Source: Achromobacter sp. HZ34 (GTDB lineage: Bacteria; Pseudomonadota; Gammaproteobacteria; Burkholderiales; Burkholderiaceae_B). Taken from it: 64,000 bases of DNA. The notes below the pieces were generated by a model, which ran no database searches, was not told the origin of the DNA, and saw only the letters and a list, made by a program, of their open reading frames with translations. Both the position numbers and the translations under genes were made by a program. Positions 1 to 9,970 of this stretch are shown here, one piece after another; positions within the stretch are counted from its first letter, which is position 1; every line of letters begins with the position of its first letter. The DNA lies in assembly GCF_002209485.1 (NCBI RefSeq), contig NZ_NJIX01000003.1, forward strand, positions 186,001-250,000, read 5' to 3'.

Positions 1-840
1 ATGCTGACCCGCATGGTCAGCAATGCCATCGGCCAGCACACCCACTGGAACATCGTGGTGGAGAACAAGCCCGGGGCCGGCGGCAACCTGGCCCTGGACG
101 CGACCGCGCGGGCGCGGCCGGACGGCCGAACCCTGGTCATGGCGCAGACCGACAACATCGTGCTCAATCCCTGGCTCTATACCAAGCTGACCTATGACGT
201 ATTCAAGGACTTCCGCCCGGTCGGCCTGGCCGCGTCCTCGCCCAGCGTGTTCGTGGTGCTGCCTGAGTCGCCCTACAAGACCATCGCCGACGTGGTGAAG
301 GATGCCAAGACCAAGCCCGGCGAGATCTCGCTGGGCATCCCGGGCATAGGCGGCAGCGGCGACCTGATCGGCCACCTGTGGGGCAAGGCCGCCGGCATGA
401 AACTGATGCACGTGCCTTATCGCGGCTGGGGCCAGGCCTTCCCGGACCTGATGAGCGGCCGCATCGCCGTCTACACCGGTTCGGTCGCCACCCTCCTGCC
501 GCAGATCCGCGGCGGCAAGGTGCGAGCGCTGGCTGTGGTGGCGAATACCCGCTCGCCCGCCCTGCCGGATGTACCCACCTTCGCGGAGAGCGGCTTCAAG
601 ACGATCGACCAGACGATCTGGTGGGGCTTGTTCGCGCCGGGCAAGACATCCGACGATGTGGTCGCCACGCTGAACACCGAATTGAACCGGGCGCTGACGC
701 AGCCGGAGCTGGTGCAGAAACTGGAAGAAGCCGGCTATAGCGTGATGAAGGGCTCGCCCGACGACCTGGCCAAACAGTTGCGCGCCGACCATGACGTCTT
801 CGGCAAGGCCGTGCAGGACGCCGGGATTCCCAAGCAATAG
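1..840 (+). CDS. Bug/TctC-family substrate-binding protein, N-terminus outside window
   Basis: The reading frame is open at the first base and encodes 279 residues, where family members have about 320 including a signal peptide. The ATG at position 1 is therefore probably internal, and roughly 40-50 N-terminal residues lie upstream of the window. The family signature NKPGAGGN lies near residue 23, followed by ARARPDG, and later come VPYRGWGQAFPDL and the PDVPTFAESG segment that closes the binding pocket. The family comprises periplasmic Venus-flytrap receptors for small carboxylates and related ligands. The ligand cannot be read from the sequence. The next gene, RraA-like, starts about 115 bases downstream in the same direction and may be co-transcribed. 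Confidence 0.9.
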   Translation: MLTRMVSNAIGQHTHWNIVVENKPGAGGNLALDATARARPDGRTLVMAQTDNIVLNPWLYTKLTYDVFKDFRPVGLAASSPSVFVVLPESPYKTIADVVKDAKTKPGEISLGIPGIGGSGDLIGHLWGKAAGMKLMHVPYRGWGQAFPDLMSGRIAVYTGSVATLLPQIRGGKVRALAVVANTRSPALPDVPTFAESGFKTIDQTIWWGLFAPGKTSDDVVATLNTELNRALTQPELVQKLEEAGYSVMKGSPDDLAKQLRADHDVFGKAVQDAGIPKQ

Positions 841-956
841 ACATCATCCGCAGGGCCGCGCAGGGCAGGTATCCCCGAACGGCAGGCACCTTTCGCAAGC
901 CCGTGCAGGGCCGGCATGGCCAGGCACGGTGTTCCCAGACCATACGGAGCTTCATC

Positions 957-1628
957 ATGATCGGATTCGCCATCAATCCACGCCAACGCGCCGTCAGCGC
1001 CGACGCCGTCGAGCGCTTTCGCGCCATTCCCGTTGCCAACGTCAGCGACTGCATGTCGCGCATGAGCGCCGGCGGCGCGCGCTTGCGTCCCATGCACAAT
1101 GGCGCGCCCATGGCCGGGCCGGCGTTGACGGTGCGCTGCCGGCCCGGTGACAACCTGCTGGTGCACAAGGCGCTGGACCTGGCCGCGCCCGGCGACGTCA
1201 TCGTGGTCGATGCCGGCGGCGACCTGACCAATGCCATCATCGGCGAGATCATGGCGGCCTATGCGGAAACGCGCGGCGTGGCGGGCATCGTGATCAACGG
1301 CGCCATCCGTGATGCCGGAACGCTGCGGCAGGGATCGTTGCCGGTCTATGCGGCTGGTGTCACGCACCGGGGGCCTTACAAGGATGGCCCCGGCGTCATC
1401 AACGGCACTATCGCGCTGGACGGCATGACCATCGAACCGGGCGACCTGATCCTGGGCGATGACGATGGCCTGCTGTGCGTGCCTTACGACCAGGTGGAAG
1501 CGCTTTACCAGGCATCCAGCGCCAAGCACAAGGCGGAACTGGAAATGCTGGCGCAGATAGCGGCCGGCAAGCTCGACACATCCTGGATCGACGCCCGCCT
1601 GGCCGCGCAGGGGTGCAAGTTGAAGTAA
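957..1628 (+). CDS. RraA-like / 4-hydroxy-4-methyl-2-oxoglutarate aldolase-type protein
   Basis: A 223-residue protein of the RraA/HMG-aldolase fold. The ATG at 957 is preceded by a CGGAG ribosome site; an upstream in-frame ATG at 903 lacks one. The hallmark is INGAIRDAGTL near residue 115, where the Arg-Asp pair contributes to substrate and divalent-metal binding in class II pyruvate aldolases, and the glycine-rich VIVDAGGDL segment precedes it. Family members are either metal-dependent aldolases of aromatic catabolism or RNase E regulators (RraA). Placement after a Bug carboxylate-binding protein favours a catabolic enzyme. The gene is followed by a strong terminator. Confidence 0.85.
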   Translation: MIGFAINPRQRAVSADAVERFRAIPVANVSDCMSRMSAGGARLRPMHNGAPMAGPALTVRCRPGDNLLVHKALDLAAPGDVIVVDAGGDLTNAIIGEIMAAYAETRGVAGIVINGAIRDAGTLRQGSLPVYAAGVTHRGPYKDGPGVINGTIALDGMTIEPGDLILGDDDGLLCVPYDQVEALYQASSAKHKAELEMLAQIAAGKLDTSWIDARLAAQGCKLK

Positions 1629-1696
1629 GCCGGAATGATCGCGGCTACAGGCCTTTGCGGCTGCCGCAGGGCGAAGCCATGGACAAAGTCCAGAGG

Positions 1697-1730
1697 GAAA
1701 AGGGGAGAAAAAATTTCTCCCCTTTTTTCT
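1697..1730 (+). terminator. Rho-independent terminator after the RraA-like gene
   Basis: A perfect inverted repeat of 13 bases (AAAAGGGGAGAAA and TTTCTCCCCTTTT) around a short A/T loop ends in a run of T residues. It lies 69 bases after the stop codon of the RraA-like gene. Confidence 0.85.
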
Positions 1731-1800
1731 TTCCGGATCCTGCCCCCGAACGCAGCCCGCGCCGACCGCCACGATGAATCCAGGCGTGGCTGCAAGGGCG

Positions 1801-1850
1801 ATAGCCGAAAAGGGGGGCGATGGGGGGCTCCCCCAATATTAAAAAAATCC
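1801..1850. repeat. Dispersed intergenic repeat, copy A
   Basis: A 50-base segment with G6, CGAT, G6 and a TGGGGG-GCT-CCCCCA hairpin followed by an A/T-rich tail. It aligns almost end to end with 42136-42183. Both copies lie between convergent genes (here the RraA-like gene and the GntR gene). The function is unknown; it could act as a two-way transcription barrier. Confidence 0.6.
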
Positions 1851-1890
1851 TCTGTTTGAGCGAAGGCCAGGCTCGCCGGCGTCCGCCGTC

Positions 1891-2559
1891 TCAGCCCGCT
1901 TCGTCAACCTGCCGGTTCACCTTGCGTTGTCCGCGAAACAGCAGATGGGTCGCGGACAGGTGGAAGCGCATGGCGGTTTCGGCATGCGCTGCATCGCCGG
2001 CCCGCAAGGCGGCGATGATGTCGCGATGATGCTCCACGCTGCGCAGCATGTCCTCGCGGCTGTAGAAATAGAAAGAACCGATGATGATGGGCAGGTCCAG
2101 CAGACTGTCCACCAGCGAACGCACGCGCGCCGATTGCGCGGCCGCCAGCAAGGCATGATGGAAGCGGTTGTTGAGCTTCTGCACCTGGTCGACATGGTCG
2201 GCGTCATCCGACTCGGCGGCGTCCTTCATCCCTTGGTTGATGACTTCCAGCTCGTCGATCTGCGCCGGTGTCGCGCGTTGCGCGGCTACCCGCGCGGCGT
2301 AAGGTTCCAGCAGCAATCTCAGCTCGAATGCCTCGTCGATGTCGCGGTCCAGCCAGCCCAGCACTACCGTCCCGCGCCGGCCGTCGCGCTTGACCAGGCC
2401 GTCGGCCTCCAGGCGTTCGATGGCCTGGCGCACGGGGGTGCGGCTGACATCCAGTTCCTGCGCGATACGTTCTTCGCGCAGCTTTTCGCCGGGCAGGAAA
2501 GCGCCGGCCATCAGGCGGCGGCGTAACTCCCCATAAACCAGGTCACGGGCGCTGGGCAT
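1891..2559 (-). CDS. GntR-family (FadR/FCD type) transcriptional regulator
   Basis: A 222-residue regulator. Residues about 8-70 form the winged helix, with the GntR signature EERIAQELDVSRTPVRQAIE and the wing KRDGRRGTVV. Residues about 80-210 are the all-helical FCD ligand-binding domain (ELRLLLEPYAAR, then histidines in NNRFHHALL and VEHHRDII that usually hold a metal or ligand). The gene lies 44 bases downstream of the amidase on the same strand, so it is probably the last gene of the peptidase/Dpp/amidase operon and controls it. A perfect palindrome at 11505-11519 upstream of the first gene is a plausible target, but that is inference. Confidence 0.9.
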   Translation of the reverse strand: MPSARDLVYGELRRRLMAGAFLPGEKLREERIAQELDVSRTPVRQAIERLEADGLVKRDGRRGTVVLGWLDRDIDEAFELRLLLEPYAARVAAQRATPAQIDELEVINQGMKDAAESDDADHVDQVQKLNNRFHHALLAAAQSARVRSLVDSLLDLPIIIGSFYFYSREDMLRSVEHHRDIIAALRAGDAAHAETAMRFHLSATHLLFRGQRKVNRQVDEAG

Positions 2560-2603
2560 CGTTGATAGAGGAAGGCGTTGCAGAGCAGCCGACTATACCC
2601 TTT

Positions 2604-4160
2604 CTATTCGGATGGGCCACTGGCGCGAAGGTCGGCCTGGCCTTCAACGGGCATCGACGCCGCATCGTCGGCATCCGGGCCATCCAGCACAGGCTCGAAC
2701 CGAGCCCCCATCGACTGCTCGAAGGCATACGCCAGCCCAAGCAGGCGCGCTTCGTCATGCGGCGCGCCCATGAAGGACACGCCGATGGGTACGCCCGCCC
2801 GCGCCCTGCCCGCCGGCACACTGATCTCCGGCAAGCCGGCCGCGCTGGCGACATACAAGGCCGCATACGGATTGCCGGGATGCTCCACATACGTCGGATC
2901 GGGCCGGTCATGGCGCGGCGACGCCGGGCACGACAGCGTGGGAAACACCAGGGCCGCCAGATCGTCCTGCCGCATCCGATGCGTCAGCGCCGAACGAAAC
3001 CCCGCCAGTGACGCCTGCGCCTGCGCCCGCTGCGCCGCCGTCTGCTCACGCGCGGCTTGCAAGGCCCGCTCCATGCCCGCCAGCGTGCGCGGATTCACCG
3101 TGTGCGTGGGGCAGGCCGCCGACCACGCCGTCCCGGCATCGAGCAATTGCGCCATGTTGGCCGGCGCCGCGCCTATGCTCTTCTTCAGATAATCATCCAG
3201 CTGCGCGGGCCATTCAGCCTCCGCCACCGGCGCCAGCAAAACGGGATGCAGCGTGGTCGCGGGCGCGGGCAGGCGCACCGGCACCAGCGTGGCGCCCAGG
3301 TCACGCAAGCGGTCCAGGGCCTGCCGCAGCACCGCCCGGACCTCGGCATCCTCGCCCTGGAAGTCCGTGACCACCCCGATGCGCTGGCCCTGCAAGGCCT
3401 CTACATCCAAGGCACGCAGATACTCATCGCGCTCACCGCCCGGCACCGCGCACACCATCCCCCGCAACAGCAAGGCCGCGTCGTGCACGCAACGCGCCAG
3501 CGGCCCCACCGTGTCGAAGGACAAGGCCAGCGGCAAGATGCCATCGACCGGAACCAGGCCCAGGGTGGGCCGCAAGCCCACCAGCCCCGCCACGCAGGCT
3601 GGCGCGCGCACCGATCCGAAGGTGTCGGTGCCCAGGGCCGCGGCCGCGAATCCCGCCGCCACGGCCGCGCCGCTGCCGCTGCTGGAACCGGCGGCATTGC
3701 GCGCGCGGTTGTAGGGATTGAGCGTCAGCCCCGCCAGCGAGCCATAGCCGTAGCGCCCATTGGAGCAGGCGAATTCCGACATATTGGTCTTGCCCAGCAC
3801 GACGACGCCGGCCTGGCGCAGGCGTCGCACCACCCGCGCATCGCGCGCCGGCTGGTGTTCGCGCAATAGCGCCGAACCCGCCGTGGTCGGCAGCCCGGCC
3901 AGATCGATGTTGTCCTTCACGACGATAGGGATGCCGTGCAAGGGCCCGCGCACCAGGCCATTGGCCCGTTCCTGGTCCAGCTGGCGGGCCTGCGCCAGCG
4001 CGCCGTCGAGCAGCCAGGTCATGGCATTGATCGCGGCCCCCTGCTTGTCGTGCGCGGCAATACGCCGCAGGCAGGCTTCGACCAGTTGCTGAGACGTAAT
4101 CTCGCCGCGGCCCAGGGCGGCGCCCAATTCAAAAATGTTCTGGCTCAGCGGGTCGTGCAC
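2604..4160 (-). CDS. Amidase (amidase-signature family)
   Basis: A 518-residue amidase-signature hydrolase with the Ser-cisSer-Lys triad: K82 in VVKDNID, S159 in the AGSSSGSG loop and S183 in DTFGSVRAP. The usual Gly-Gly before the nucleophile is Phe-Gly here. The chosen start is the GTG at 4160, which follows AAGGAGA by 6 bases; the frame stays open further upstream to 4220 without a ribosome site. The family hydrolyses linear amides and includes GatA-like, urea-amidolyase-like and peptide amidases; the substrate is not evident. It lies in the leftward operon behind the Dpp-type transporter, with a 195-base gap after dppF, and likely acts in the cytoplasm on an imported amide. Confidence 0.9.
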   Translation of the reverse strand: MHDPLSQNIFELGAALGRGEITSQQLVEACLRRIAAHDKQGAAINAMTWLLDGALAQARQLDQERANGLVRGPLHGIPIVVKDNIDLAGLPTTAGSALLREHQPARDARVVRRLRQAGVVVLGKTNMSEFACSNGRYGYGSLAGLTLNPYNRARNAAGSSSGSGAAVAAGFAAAALGTDTFGSVRAPACVAGLVGLRPTLGLVPVDGILPLALSFDTVGPLARCVHDAALLLRGMVCAVPGGERDEYLRALDVEALQGQRIGVVTDFQGEDAEVRAVLRQALDRLRDLGATLVPVRLPAPATTLHPVLLAPVAEAEWPAQLDDYLKKSIGAAPANMAQLLDAGTAWSAACPTHTVNPRTLAGMERALQAAREQTAAQRAQAQASLAGFRSALTHRMRQDDLAALVFPTLSCPASPRHDRPDPTYVEHPGNPYAALYVASAAGLPEISVPAGRARAGVPIGVSFMGAPHDEARLLGLAYAFEQSMGARFEPVLDGPDADDAASMPVEGQADLRASGPSE

Positions 4161-4355
4161 GGCGTCTCCTTGAATGCGCGCGCGTGTCGACAGACAGCGC
4201 GCTGCATTGCTTAACGGCACGGGATCAAGGCAATTAACGCAATGGACACGATATTTTCACGGCAGAGCAACGTTCATGTGCCTGGTACGGCGCAGCGCAT
4301 CGTTGAATTCCACCATCCCTCCCCGTCCTTTACGCCCATCCACTGTTCCGCACCG

Positions 4356-5372
4356 TTATCGAAAATGGCACGCCACCCACTGGTTTGCGCCCGTGCCTGC
4401 GCCGTCAGCCGCCGCGCTGCCAGACCGTGGCGACAGCACCGGCCGCTCCCGTTTGCAGATGTCCTGCGCCAGCGGGCAGCGCGTGTGGAAGCGGCAGCCG
4501 CTGGGCGGATTGGCCGGGCTGGGCGGATCGCCCCGCAGCAGTATGCGCTGGCTGCGCACATGCGGATTCGGCACCGGCACCGCCGACAGCAGGATTTCCG
4601 TATACGGATGGCGCGGCTGCGCGAACAGCGTCTGGCGATCCGCCAGTTCGACCACCTGGCCCAGGTACATCACCGCCACGCGATGGCTGATGTGGCGCAC
4701 CACCGCCAGGTCGTGCGCCACGAACAGATAGGCGATGCCGAATTCCTGCTGCAGATCGGTCAGCAGATTGATCACCTGCGCCTGCACCGACACATCCAGG
4801 GCCGACACCGGCTCGTCGCACACGATCAGCTTGGGCTGCAGCGCCAGGGCGCGCGCAATGCCCAGCCGCTGGCGCTGCCCGCCCGAGAATTCGTGCGGGA
4901 ATTTCTTCATGGCCTCCGGCCGCAAGCCCACCTTGGAGAACAGCCAGGCCACCCGTTCGGCGCGTTCCCGCGCGCTTTGTCCTTGTCCTTGCCCCCCGCT
5001 GAAATTGCGCATGGGCTCGGCCACGATGGCCCCGGCGGTCATGCGCGGATTGAGCGAAGCGTAGGGATCCTGGAAGATGATCTGCATGTCGCGCCGACGC
5101 TCGCGCATCGCCGCGCCATCCAGCTTGGCGATGTCTTCGCCGTCCAGCTTTACCGATCCCGAGGTCGGCTCTATCAGGCGCAAGATCGACTTGCCGGTGG
5201 TGGTCTTGCCGCAACCGGACTCTCCCACCAGGGCCAGGGTTTCGCCCCGCTCGACGTCGAAGGACACGCCATCCACCGCCTGTATGGTGGGGCGCTTGCG
5301 GCCCAACCAGCTGGACGCCCCCGCGTAATGCTTGACCAGGTCGCGCACCTGCAGCAAAGGAACTCCACTCAT
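4356..5372 (-). CDS. Peptide/nickel-type ABC transporter ATPase (DppF/OppF-like)
   Basis: A 338-residue ATP-binding subunit starting at the ATG at 5372, which overlaps the dppD-like stop by 4 bases. An upstream in-frame extension reads through the dppD end and is not used. It has Walker [10 protein letters not shown], signature [15 protein letters not shown], Walker [13 protein letters not shown] and switch histidine VAHDLAVV. The C-terminal extension GCRFHTRCP is typical of oligopeptide transporters. It pairs with the dppD-like ATPase to energise the dppB/dppC-like permeases. Confidence 0.93.
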   Translation of the reverse strand: MSGVPLLQVRDLVKHYAGASSWLGRKRPTIQAVDGVSFDVERGETLALVGESGCGKTTTGKSILRLIEPTSGSVKLDGEDIAKLDGAAMRERRRDMQIIFQDPYASLNPRMTAGAIVAEPMRNFSGGQGQGQSARERAERVAWLFSKVGLRPEAMKKFPHEFSGGQRQRLGIARALALQPKLIVCDEPVSALDVSVQAQVINLLTDLQQEFGIAYLFVAHDLAVVRHISHRVAVMYLGQVVELADRQTLFAQPRHPYTEILLSAVPVPNPHVRSQRILLRGDPPSPANPPSGCRFHTRCPLAQDICKRERPVLSPRSGSAAADGAGTGANQWVACHFR

Positions 5373-6388
5373 GCCGTCACCCCTTCGATGCTGTCCGCAC
5401 CCACCCGTTCCGCCTCGAAACACGCCACCACGTGATCGCCGCCCAAGCCGCGCAAAGCCGGCGTCTCGCGGCGGCAGCGCTCGGTGGCGTAGGTACAGCG
5501 CGGCGCGAAACTGCAACCCGCGCCCAGCTGCGTCAACGGCGGCACCATGCCGGGAATCTCCGTCAACCGTCCCGCGCTGTTCATCGACGGCATCGATGCC
5601 ATCAGCGCGCGGGTATACGGATGCAGCGGACGATCGAACAGATCCGCCACGGCCGCTTCCTCCACCTTGCGCCCGGCATACATCACCACCACGCGCTGGC
5701 AGGACTCGGCGACCACGCCCAGATCATGCGTAATCATGACGATGCCCATCCCCAGCTTCTCCTGCAGGCCGCGCAGCAAGTCCAGGATCTGGGCCTGGAT
5801 GGTCACATCCAGCGCGGTGGTCGGCTCGTCGGCGATCAGCACCTCCGGATTGCAGGCCAGCGCCAGCGCGATCATCACGCGTTGGCGCATGCCGCCGGAC
5901 AGCTGGTGCGGATACTCCAGGACGCGGCGCTGCGGTTCGGCAATCTGCACCAGGCGCAGCATTTCCGTGGCGCGCGCCATGGCTTCGCGCTTGCCCACCT
6001 TCTGATGCACCATGACCGTCTCGGCGATCTGCCGGCCCACGGTCAACACCGGATTCAGCGAAGTCATCGGCTCCTGGAAGATCATGGAGATGCGGTTGCC
6101 GCGAATGGCGCGCATCTGCTTCTCGGTCAGCGCCAGCAGGTTGCTGCCGCGGTAGCGCACCTCGCCGCTGGCGAAGCGCGCCGGCGGCATGGCCAGCAGG
6201 CGCATGATGGACAGCGCGGTGACGCTCTTGCCACAGCCCGATTCGCCCACCACGCCCAGGGTCTCGCCGGCGCGCACCTGGTAGGACACGCCATTGACGG
6301 ATTTCACCGTGCCGGCCACGGTATCGAACCAGGTCGACAGATTGTCCACTTCCAGCAGGACCGGCGCGGACGACAGATCTGCAGTCAT
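5369..6388 (-). CDS. Peptide-type ABC transporter ATPase (DppD/OppD-like)
   Basis: A 339-residue ATPase with Walker [11 protein letters not shown], signature [16 protein letters not shown], Walker [13 protein letters not shown] and [10 protein letters not shown]. The C-terminal oligopeptide-transporter extension [15 protein letters not shown] carries three cysteines, as in other DppD proteins. It starts 9 bases after the dppC-like stop, so translation is probably coupled along the operon. Together with the 4356-5372 ATPase it forms the cytoplasmic motor of the import complex. Confidence 0.93.
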   Translation of the reverse strand: MTADLSSAPVLLEVDNLSTWFDTVAGTVKSVNGVSYQVRAGETLGVVGESGCGKSVTALSIMRLLAMPPARFASGEVRYRGSNLLALTEKQMRAIRGNRISMIFQEPMTSLNPVLTVGRQIAETVMVHQKVGKREAMARATEMLRLVQIAEPQRRVLEYPHQLSGGMRQRVMIALALACNPEVLIADEPTTALDVTIQAQILDLLRGLQEKLGMGIVMITHDLGVVAESCQRVVVMYAGRKVEEAAVADLFDRPLHPYTRALMASMPSMNSAGRLTEIPGMVPPLTQLGAGCSFAPRCTYATERCRRETPALRGLGGDHVVACFEAERVGADSIEGVTA

Positions 6389-6397
6389 GTCCCCCCC

Positions 6398-7306
6398 TTA
6401 CAGTTGATTGGCCAGGCGCGGATCGAGCGCATCGCGCAGGCCGTCGCCGATCATATTGATCGCCAGCACGGTCAAGGCCAGCAGCATGCCCGGGAACAGG
6501 ATGACCGTGAAGGCCACCGCCACGAAGTTGCGGCCGTCGGCCATCATATTGCCCCAGCTCGGCACCTGGGCCGGCACGCCCACGCCCAGGAAGGACAGCA
6601 CCGCTTCGGTCAGCACCGCGGTAGCGGCGATGAAAGTGGCCTGCACGATCAGCGGCGTGACGATATTGGGCAGGATATGCCGTACCAGAATTACCGGCAG
6701 GCGCGTGCCGATGGCATGGGCCGCCTCGACGAACAGCTGTTCGCGCAGGGTCAGTGCCAGCGAGCGCACCAGCCGCACCACACGCGGCACCTGCGGAATG
6801 GTGATGGCCAGGATGACGGTCGACAGGCTGGCACGGATCACCGCCATCAGCGCGATGGCCAGCAGGATGTCCGGAATCGCCATCAAGCCGTCCATGATGC
6901 GCATGATCAAGGAATCGGCCCAGCGCACGAAGCCGGCCGCCAGCCCCAGCGCCACGCCCAGCGCGGTGGCCAGCAGCGCCACCGAGATCGCCACCACCAG
7001 CGACACGCGGCCGCCCCACACGGCGCGACTGAACACATCGCGGCCCAGCGCGTCGGTGCCGAAATAATGCTCGGCCGACGGTGGCTTCAGGCGCTGCAAG
7101 GGATTGATGGAGGTGGGATTGTGGGTGGCGATCCACGGCGCCGCCAGGGCCAGCACCGCGATGGCGACGAGCAGCACCAGACCGAGGATCAGGGTCGGGT
7201 GCTTGCGCAGCCAGCGCCAGCGCAGGGAGGGCGGCGCCTCCAGCGCGGCGCCGGCGCCAACGTCCACGGCACCCGCCGCGGTGTTGCCGGCAGAAGTTTC
7301 AGGCAT
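6398..7306 (-). CDS. ABC transporter permease (DppC-like)
   Basis: A 302-residue inner-membrane permease of the DppC/OppC family. The start at 7306 is chosen because AGGGGGA precedes it by 7 bases; an alternative ATG at 7328-7330, overlapping the dppB-like stop, has no clear ribosome site. A cytoplasmic N-terminus is followed by a first membrane helix (LILGLVLLVAIAVLALAAP), the periplasmic segment with HYFGTDALGRDVFSR, and about five more helices. The coupling loop EAAHAIGTRLPVILVRHILPN matches the EAA motif that contacts the ATPases. Confidence 0.92.
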   Translation of the reverse strand: MPETSAGNTAAGAVDVGAGAALEAPPSLRWRWLRKHPTLILGLVLLVAIAVLALAAPWIATHNPTSINPLQRLKPPSAEHYFGTDALGRDVFSRAVWGGRVSLVVAISVALLATALGVALGLAAGFVRWADSLIMRIMDGLMAIPDILLAIALMAVIRASLSTVILAITIPQVPRVVRLVRSLALTLREQLFVEAAHAIGTRLPVILVRHILPNIVTPLIVQATFIAATAVLTEAVLSFLGVGVPAQVPSWGNMMADGRNFVAVAFTVILFPGMLLALTVLAINMIGDGLRDALDPRLANQL

Positions 7307-7329
7307 TTCGATTTCCCCCTGGGGCCGCA

Positions 7330-8265
7330 TCAATAGCGGATGCGTGGATCGAACAGGCGGTAGCTCAGGTCGATCAGCAGGTTGATCAGTACATAGGTGG
7401 CGGCCGACAGCAGCAGCACGCTCTGGATGACCGGGTAGTCGTGGTGCTGCACCGAATCGATCACCAGCCGGCCGATACCGGGTATGGCGAACACGGTTTC
7501 CGTCACCACCACGCCGCCGATCAGCAAGGCAATGCCCACGCCGACCGTGGTGGCGATGGGTATCGCCGCATTGCGCAGCGCATGGCCCAGCACCGGCAGC
7601 ACCGCCAGGCCCTTGGCGCGGGCGGTACGGATGTAGTCCTCATGCAGCACTTCCAGCACGGTGGCGCGCGTCATGCGCGTGATCAGCGCGATATACACCA
7701 GCGCCAGGTTCACACAGGGCAGGATCAGGTTGCGCAGCCACGGCCACAGTCCGCTGGACAGGCGCGTATAGCCCTGTACCGGCAGCCAGTGCAGCTGTAC
7801 GGCGAAGCCGTAGATCAACAGATAGCCGACCAGGAACACCGGCACCGAAAACGCCAGCACCGCGAAGATCATCACCAGGCGATCGATCCAGCTGCCCGCC
7901 TTGTACGCCGCCAGCACGCCCATGGGGATGGCCACCAGGATGGACACGCCCATGGTCAGCAGCGCGATCGACAAGGTGGGCTCCAGCCGCTGCGCCAGCA
8001 GCCGGGAAACGGGCACCTGGGTGAACAGGGACGTACCCAGGTCGCCTTGCAGCAGCCGGCCCGCCCACAGGAAGAACTGCTGCCACAGCGGCTGGTCCAG
8101 GCCCAGCGCCGTATGCAGGCGCTGGATATCCTCGGCGGTGGCCAGGTCACCGGCGATCAGGGCCGCCGGGTCGCCAGGCGACAGATGTATGAGCAGGAAG
8201 ACGATCACCGCCACCACCGCCATGACCGGCAGCGTGGCAAGGATGCGCCGAATGACATAAGCCAT
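7330..8265 (-). CDS. ABC transporter permease (DppB-like)
   Basis: A 311-residue inner-membrane permease. The ATG at 8265 follows CGGAG and begins the family's usual MAYVIRRILATLPVM first helix; the frame is open upstream but reads into the binding-protein gene. The conserved LSPGDPAAL motif is present after helix 1, and the EAA-type loop reads LEVLHEDYIRTARAKGL. It lies 13 bases after the binding-protein gene and forms the translocation pore with the DppC-like subunit. Confidence 0.92.
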   Translation of the reverse strand: MAYVIRRILATLPVMAVVAVIVFLLIHLSPGDPAALIAGDLATAEDIQRLHTALGLDQPLWQQFFLWAGRLLQGDLGTSLFTQVPVSRLLAQRLEPTLSIALLTMGVSILVAIPMGVLAAYKAGSWIDRLVMIFAVLAFSVPVFLVGYLLIYGFAVQLHWLPVQGYTRLSSGLWPWLRNLILPCVNLALVYIALITRMTRATVLEVLHEDYIRTARAKGLAVLPVLGHALRNAAIPIATTVGVGIALLIGGVVVTETVFAIPGIGRLVIDSVQHHDYPVIQSVLLLSAATYVLINLLIDLSYRLFDPRIRY

Positions 8266-8278
8266 GCGAACTCCGCGC

Positions 8279-9856
8279 TTACTTGTCCAGCACCCAGACG
8301 TTGGGCAGGCCCCACAGCAGGTCGCTGTGCTTGACCGCCGTGCGCACCGCGTGCACACGATCGAACTGGCCGACCGCGATGTACGGGAACACCTCGTAGG
8401 CGCGCGCCTGGAACTGGTCGAGCAGCGCCTTGCGCTTGGCCGGGTCGGTGGCGCCTATCCACTGCGTGCGCAGTTCATCGAGCTGCTTGTCGCAAGGCCA
8501 GCCGGGCAGGCTGTTGCCGCAAGCGGCGCCCAGGTAGGTGTTGTTCAGCGGCGAGTTGACGTTGTAGTCGGCGGCCGAGGACAGGTAGACGCTCCAGCCG
8601 CCCTTCTCCACCGGGTTCTTGCTGGCGCGGCGGGCCGTTTCCGTGGCCCAGTCCATGGACTGGATATCCACATTCATGCCCAGGTCCTGCATGGCCTGGA
8701 TCGCCACCAGGGTGGCGGAATTCAGATAGGCCACGTCCGTGGGCAGCATCACAGCGATCTTCTCGCCCTTGTAGCCGGATTCGGCCAGCAGCTTCTTGGC
8801 CAGCGCCATGTCAACCTTGCGATAAGGCTCGGCGCCGGCGCTGGTTTCGTTGGGGCTGCCGCAGATGAAGAAGGACGCGCAGTAGTTCATGCGCAGGTCT
8901 TCGGGGTAGCCCATGGCCGCCACGAACTTCTCCTGGTCGATGGCGTGGCGCAGAGCCTGGCGTGCCTGCACCTTGTCGAAGGGCGGGTTGGCATGGTTCA
9001 TGATCAGATAGGCTTGCGACTTGCCGGTCACCCCCGTATGCACGTCGCTGTCGCCGCGCAGGGCCTTGATGTAGTCGGGCGTGACTTCTTCGATCATGTC
9101 GACCTCGCCGTTCTTCAGGGCGGCGATGGCGCTGTTGGCATCCGGCAGGATGGCCCACTCGACGCGGTCCACGTGCGAGGTGCGGTTGCCGGCCAGGCCC
9201 GAAGGGGCTTCAGTGCGCCCCACATAGGCGGGGTTGCGCAGGAACACCAGCTTGCTGCCGGGCACCCATTCGTCGCGCTTGAACGTGTAGGGACCGGAGC
9301 CGACCACCTCGTTCAGCGGCGCGGTATCGGGCATCTTCGCCAGGCGCTCGGGGATGATGAAGGCGGGATAGCTGGCGACCTTGGCCAGGCCGTCCAGCAC
9401 CGGCCCGAAAGGCTGGTCCAAGGTCAGCGTAAAGGTCTTGTCGTCGATCGCGGCCCACTTGCCGCCGGCCGCCACCATGGCGCGGCCGATGTTGTCGCGT
9501 TTTTCCCAGCGCTCCAGCGACGCCACCACGTCGGCGGACTTGACGGCGTTGCCGTCGCTGAACTTCAAGCCGTCACGCAGCGTGAAGGTCCAGGACTTGC
9601 CGTCTTCCGAGGCCTTGTAATTGGCCACCATCTGCGGCTGCGGATTGCCCTTGGCATCGGGCGCGAACAAGGTGTCGTACACCATGAAGCCGAAATTGCG
9701 GGTGATGTAGGCCGTGGTGAAGAAGGGATCCAGCACCTTGAGGTCGGCGTAAGGCACCAGCCGCAGGGTCTTGCCCTCGGCCTGGGCGGGGGCGCCGGAG
9801 AAGCAGGCGGCGGCCATGGACAGGGCGGCAAGCGCGGAGAATAAGCGGCGTTTCAT
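8279..9856 (-). CDS. Family-5 extracellular solute-binding protein (DppA/OppA-like)
   Basis: A 525-residue periplasmic receptor. The N-terminus MKRRLFSALAALSMAAACF is a Sec signal peptide with a likely cleavage after APAQA. The start at 9856 is the one that puts this signal at the N-terminus. Family segments include LDPFFTTAYITRNFGFMVYDTL near the mature start and DGLKFSDGNAVKSADVVASLERW. It binds the substrate (peptide or a related compound) for the downstream DppBCDF-like complex. The neighbouring M81 peptidase and amidase suggest an unusual peptide or amide substrate. Confidence 0.93.
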   Translation of the reverse strand: MKRRLFSALAALSMAAACFSGAPAQAEGKTLRLVPYADLKVLDPFFTTAYITRNFGFMVYDTLFAPDAKGNPQPQMVANYKASEDGKSWTFTLRDGLKFSDGNAVKSADVVASLERWEKRDNIGRAMVAAGGKWAAIDDKTFTLTLDQPFGPVLDGLAKVASYPAFIIPERLAKMPDTAPLNEVVGSGPYTFKRDEWVPGSKLVFLRNPAYVGRTEAPSGLAGNRTSHVDRVEWAILPDANSAIAALKNGEVDMIEEVTPDYIKALRGDSDVHTGVTGKSQAYLIMNHANPPFDKVQARQALRHAIDQEKFVAAMGYPEDLRMNYCASFFICGSPNETSAGAEPYRKVDMALAKKLLAESGYKGEKIAVMLPTDVAYLNSATLVAIQAMQDLGMNVDIQSMDWATETARRASKNPVEKGGWSVYLSSAADYNVNSPLNNTYLGAACGNSLPGWPCDKQLDELRTQWIGATDPAKRKALLDQFQARAYEVFPYIAVGQFDRVHAVRTAVKHSDLLWGLPNVWVLDK

Positions 9857-9970
9857 GGGACGGCTCCGTAGGTTCGGGGTCGGGGAAATAACAGGAATCG
9901 TGCGTAAAGCGGGTCGGATTATGGCGGCCAAGCGCAGGGGCAAACTACGGCTGCCAGCTACGGCGCCCAA

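Noticed and set aside
1801-1850. Copy A of the dispersed repeat as a standard Rho-independent terminator
   Set aside because: The A-tract follows the hairpin on the plus strand, so on neither strand does a U-run directly follow the stem.
5432-7336. A 634-codon rightward open frame opposite the dppC/dppD genes
   Set aside because: Antisense of two well-supported ABC transporter genes; the product is Arg/His/Gln-rich with no domain.
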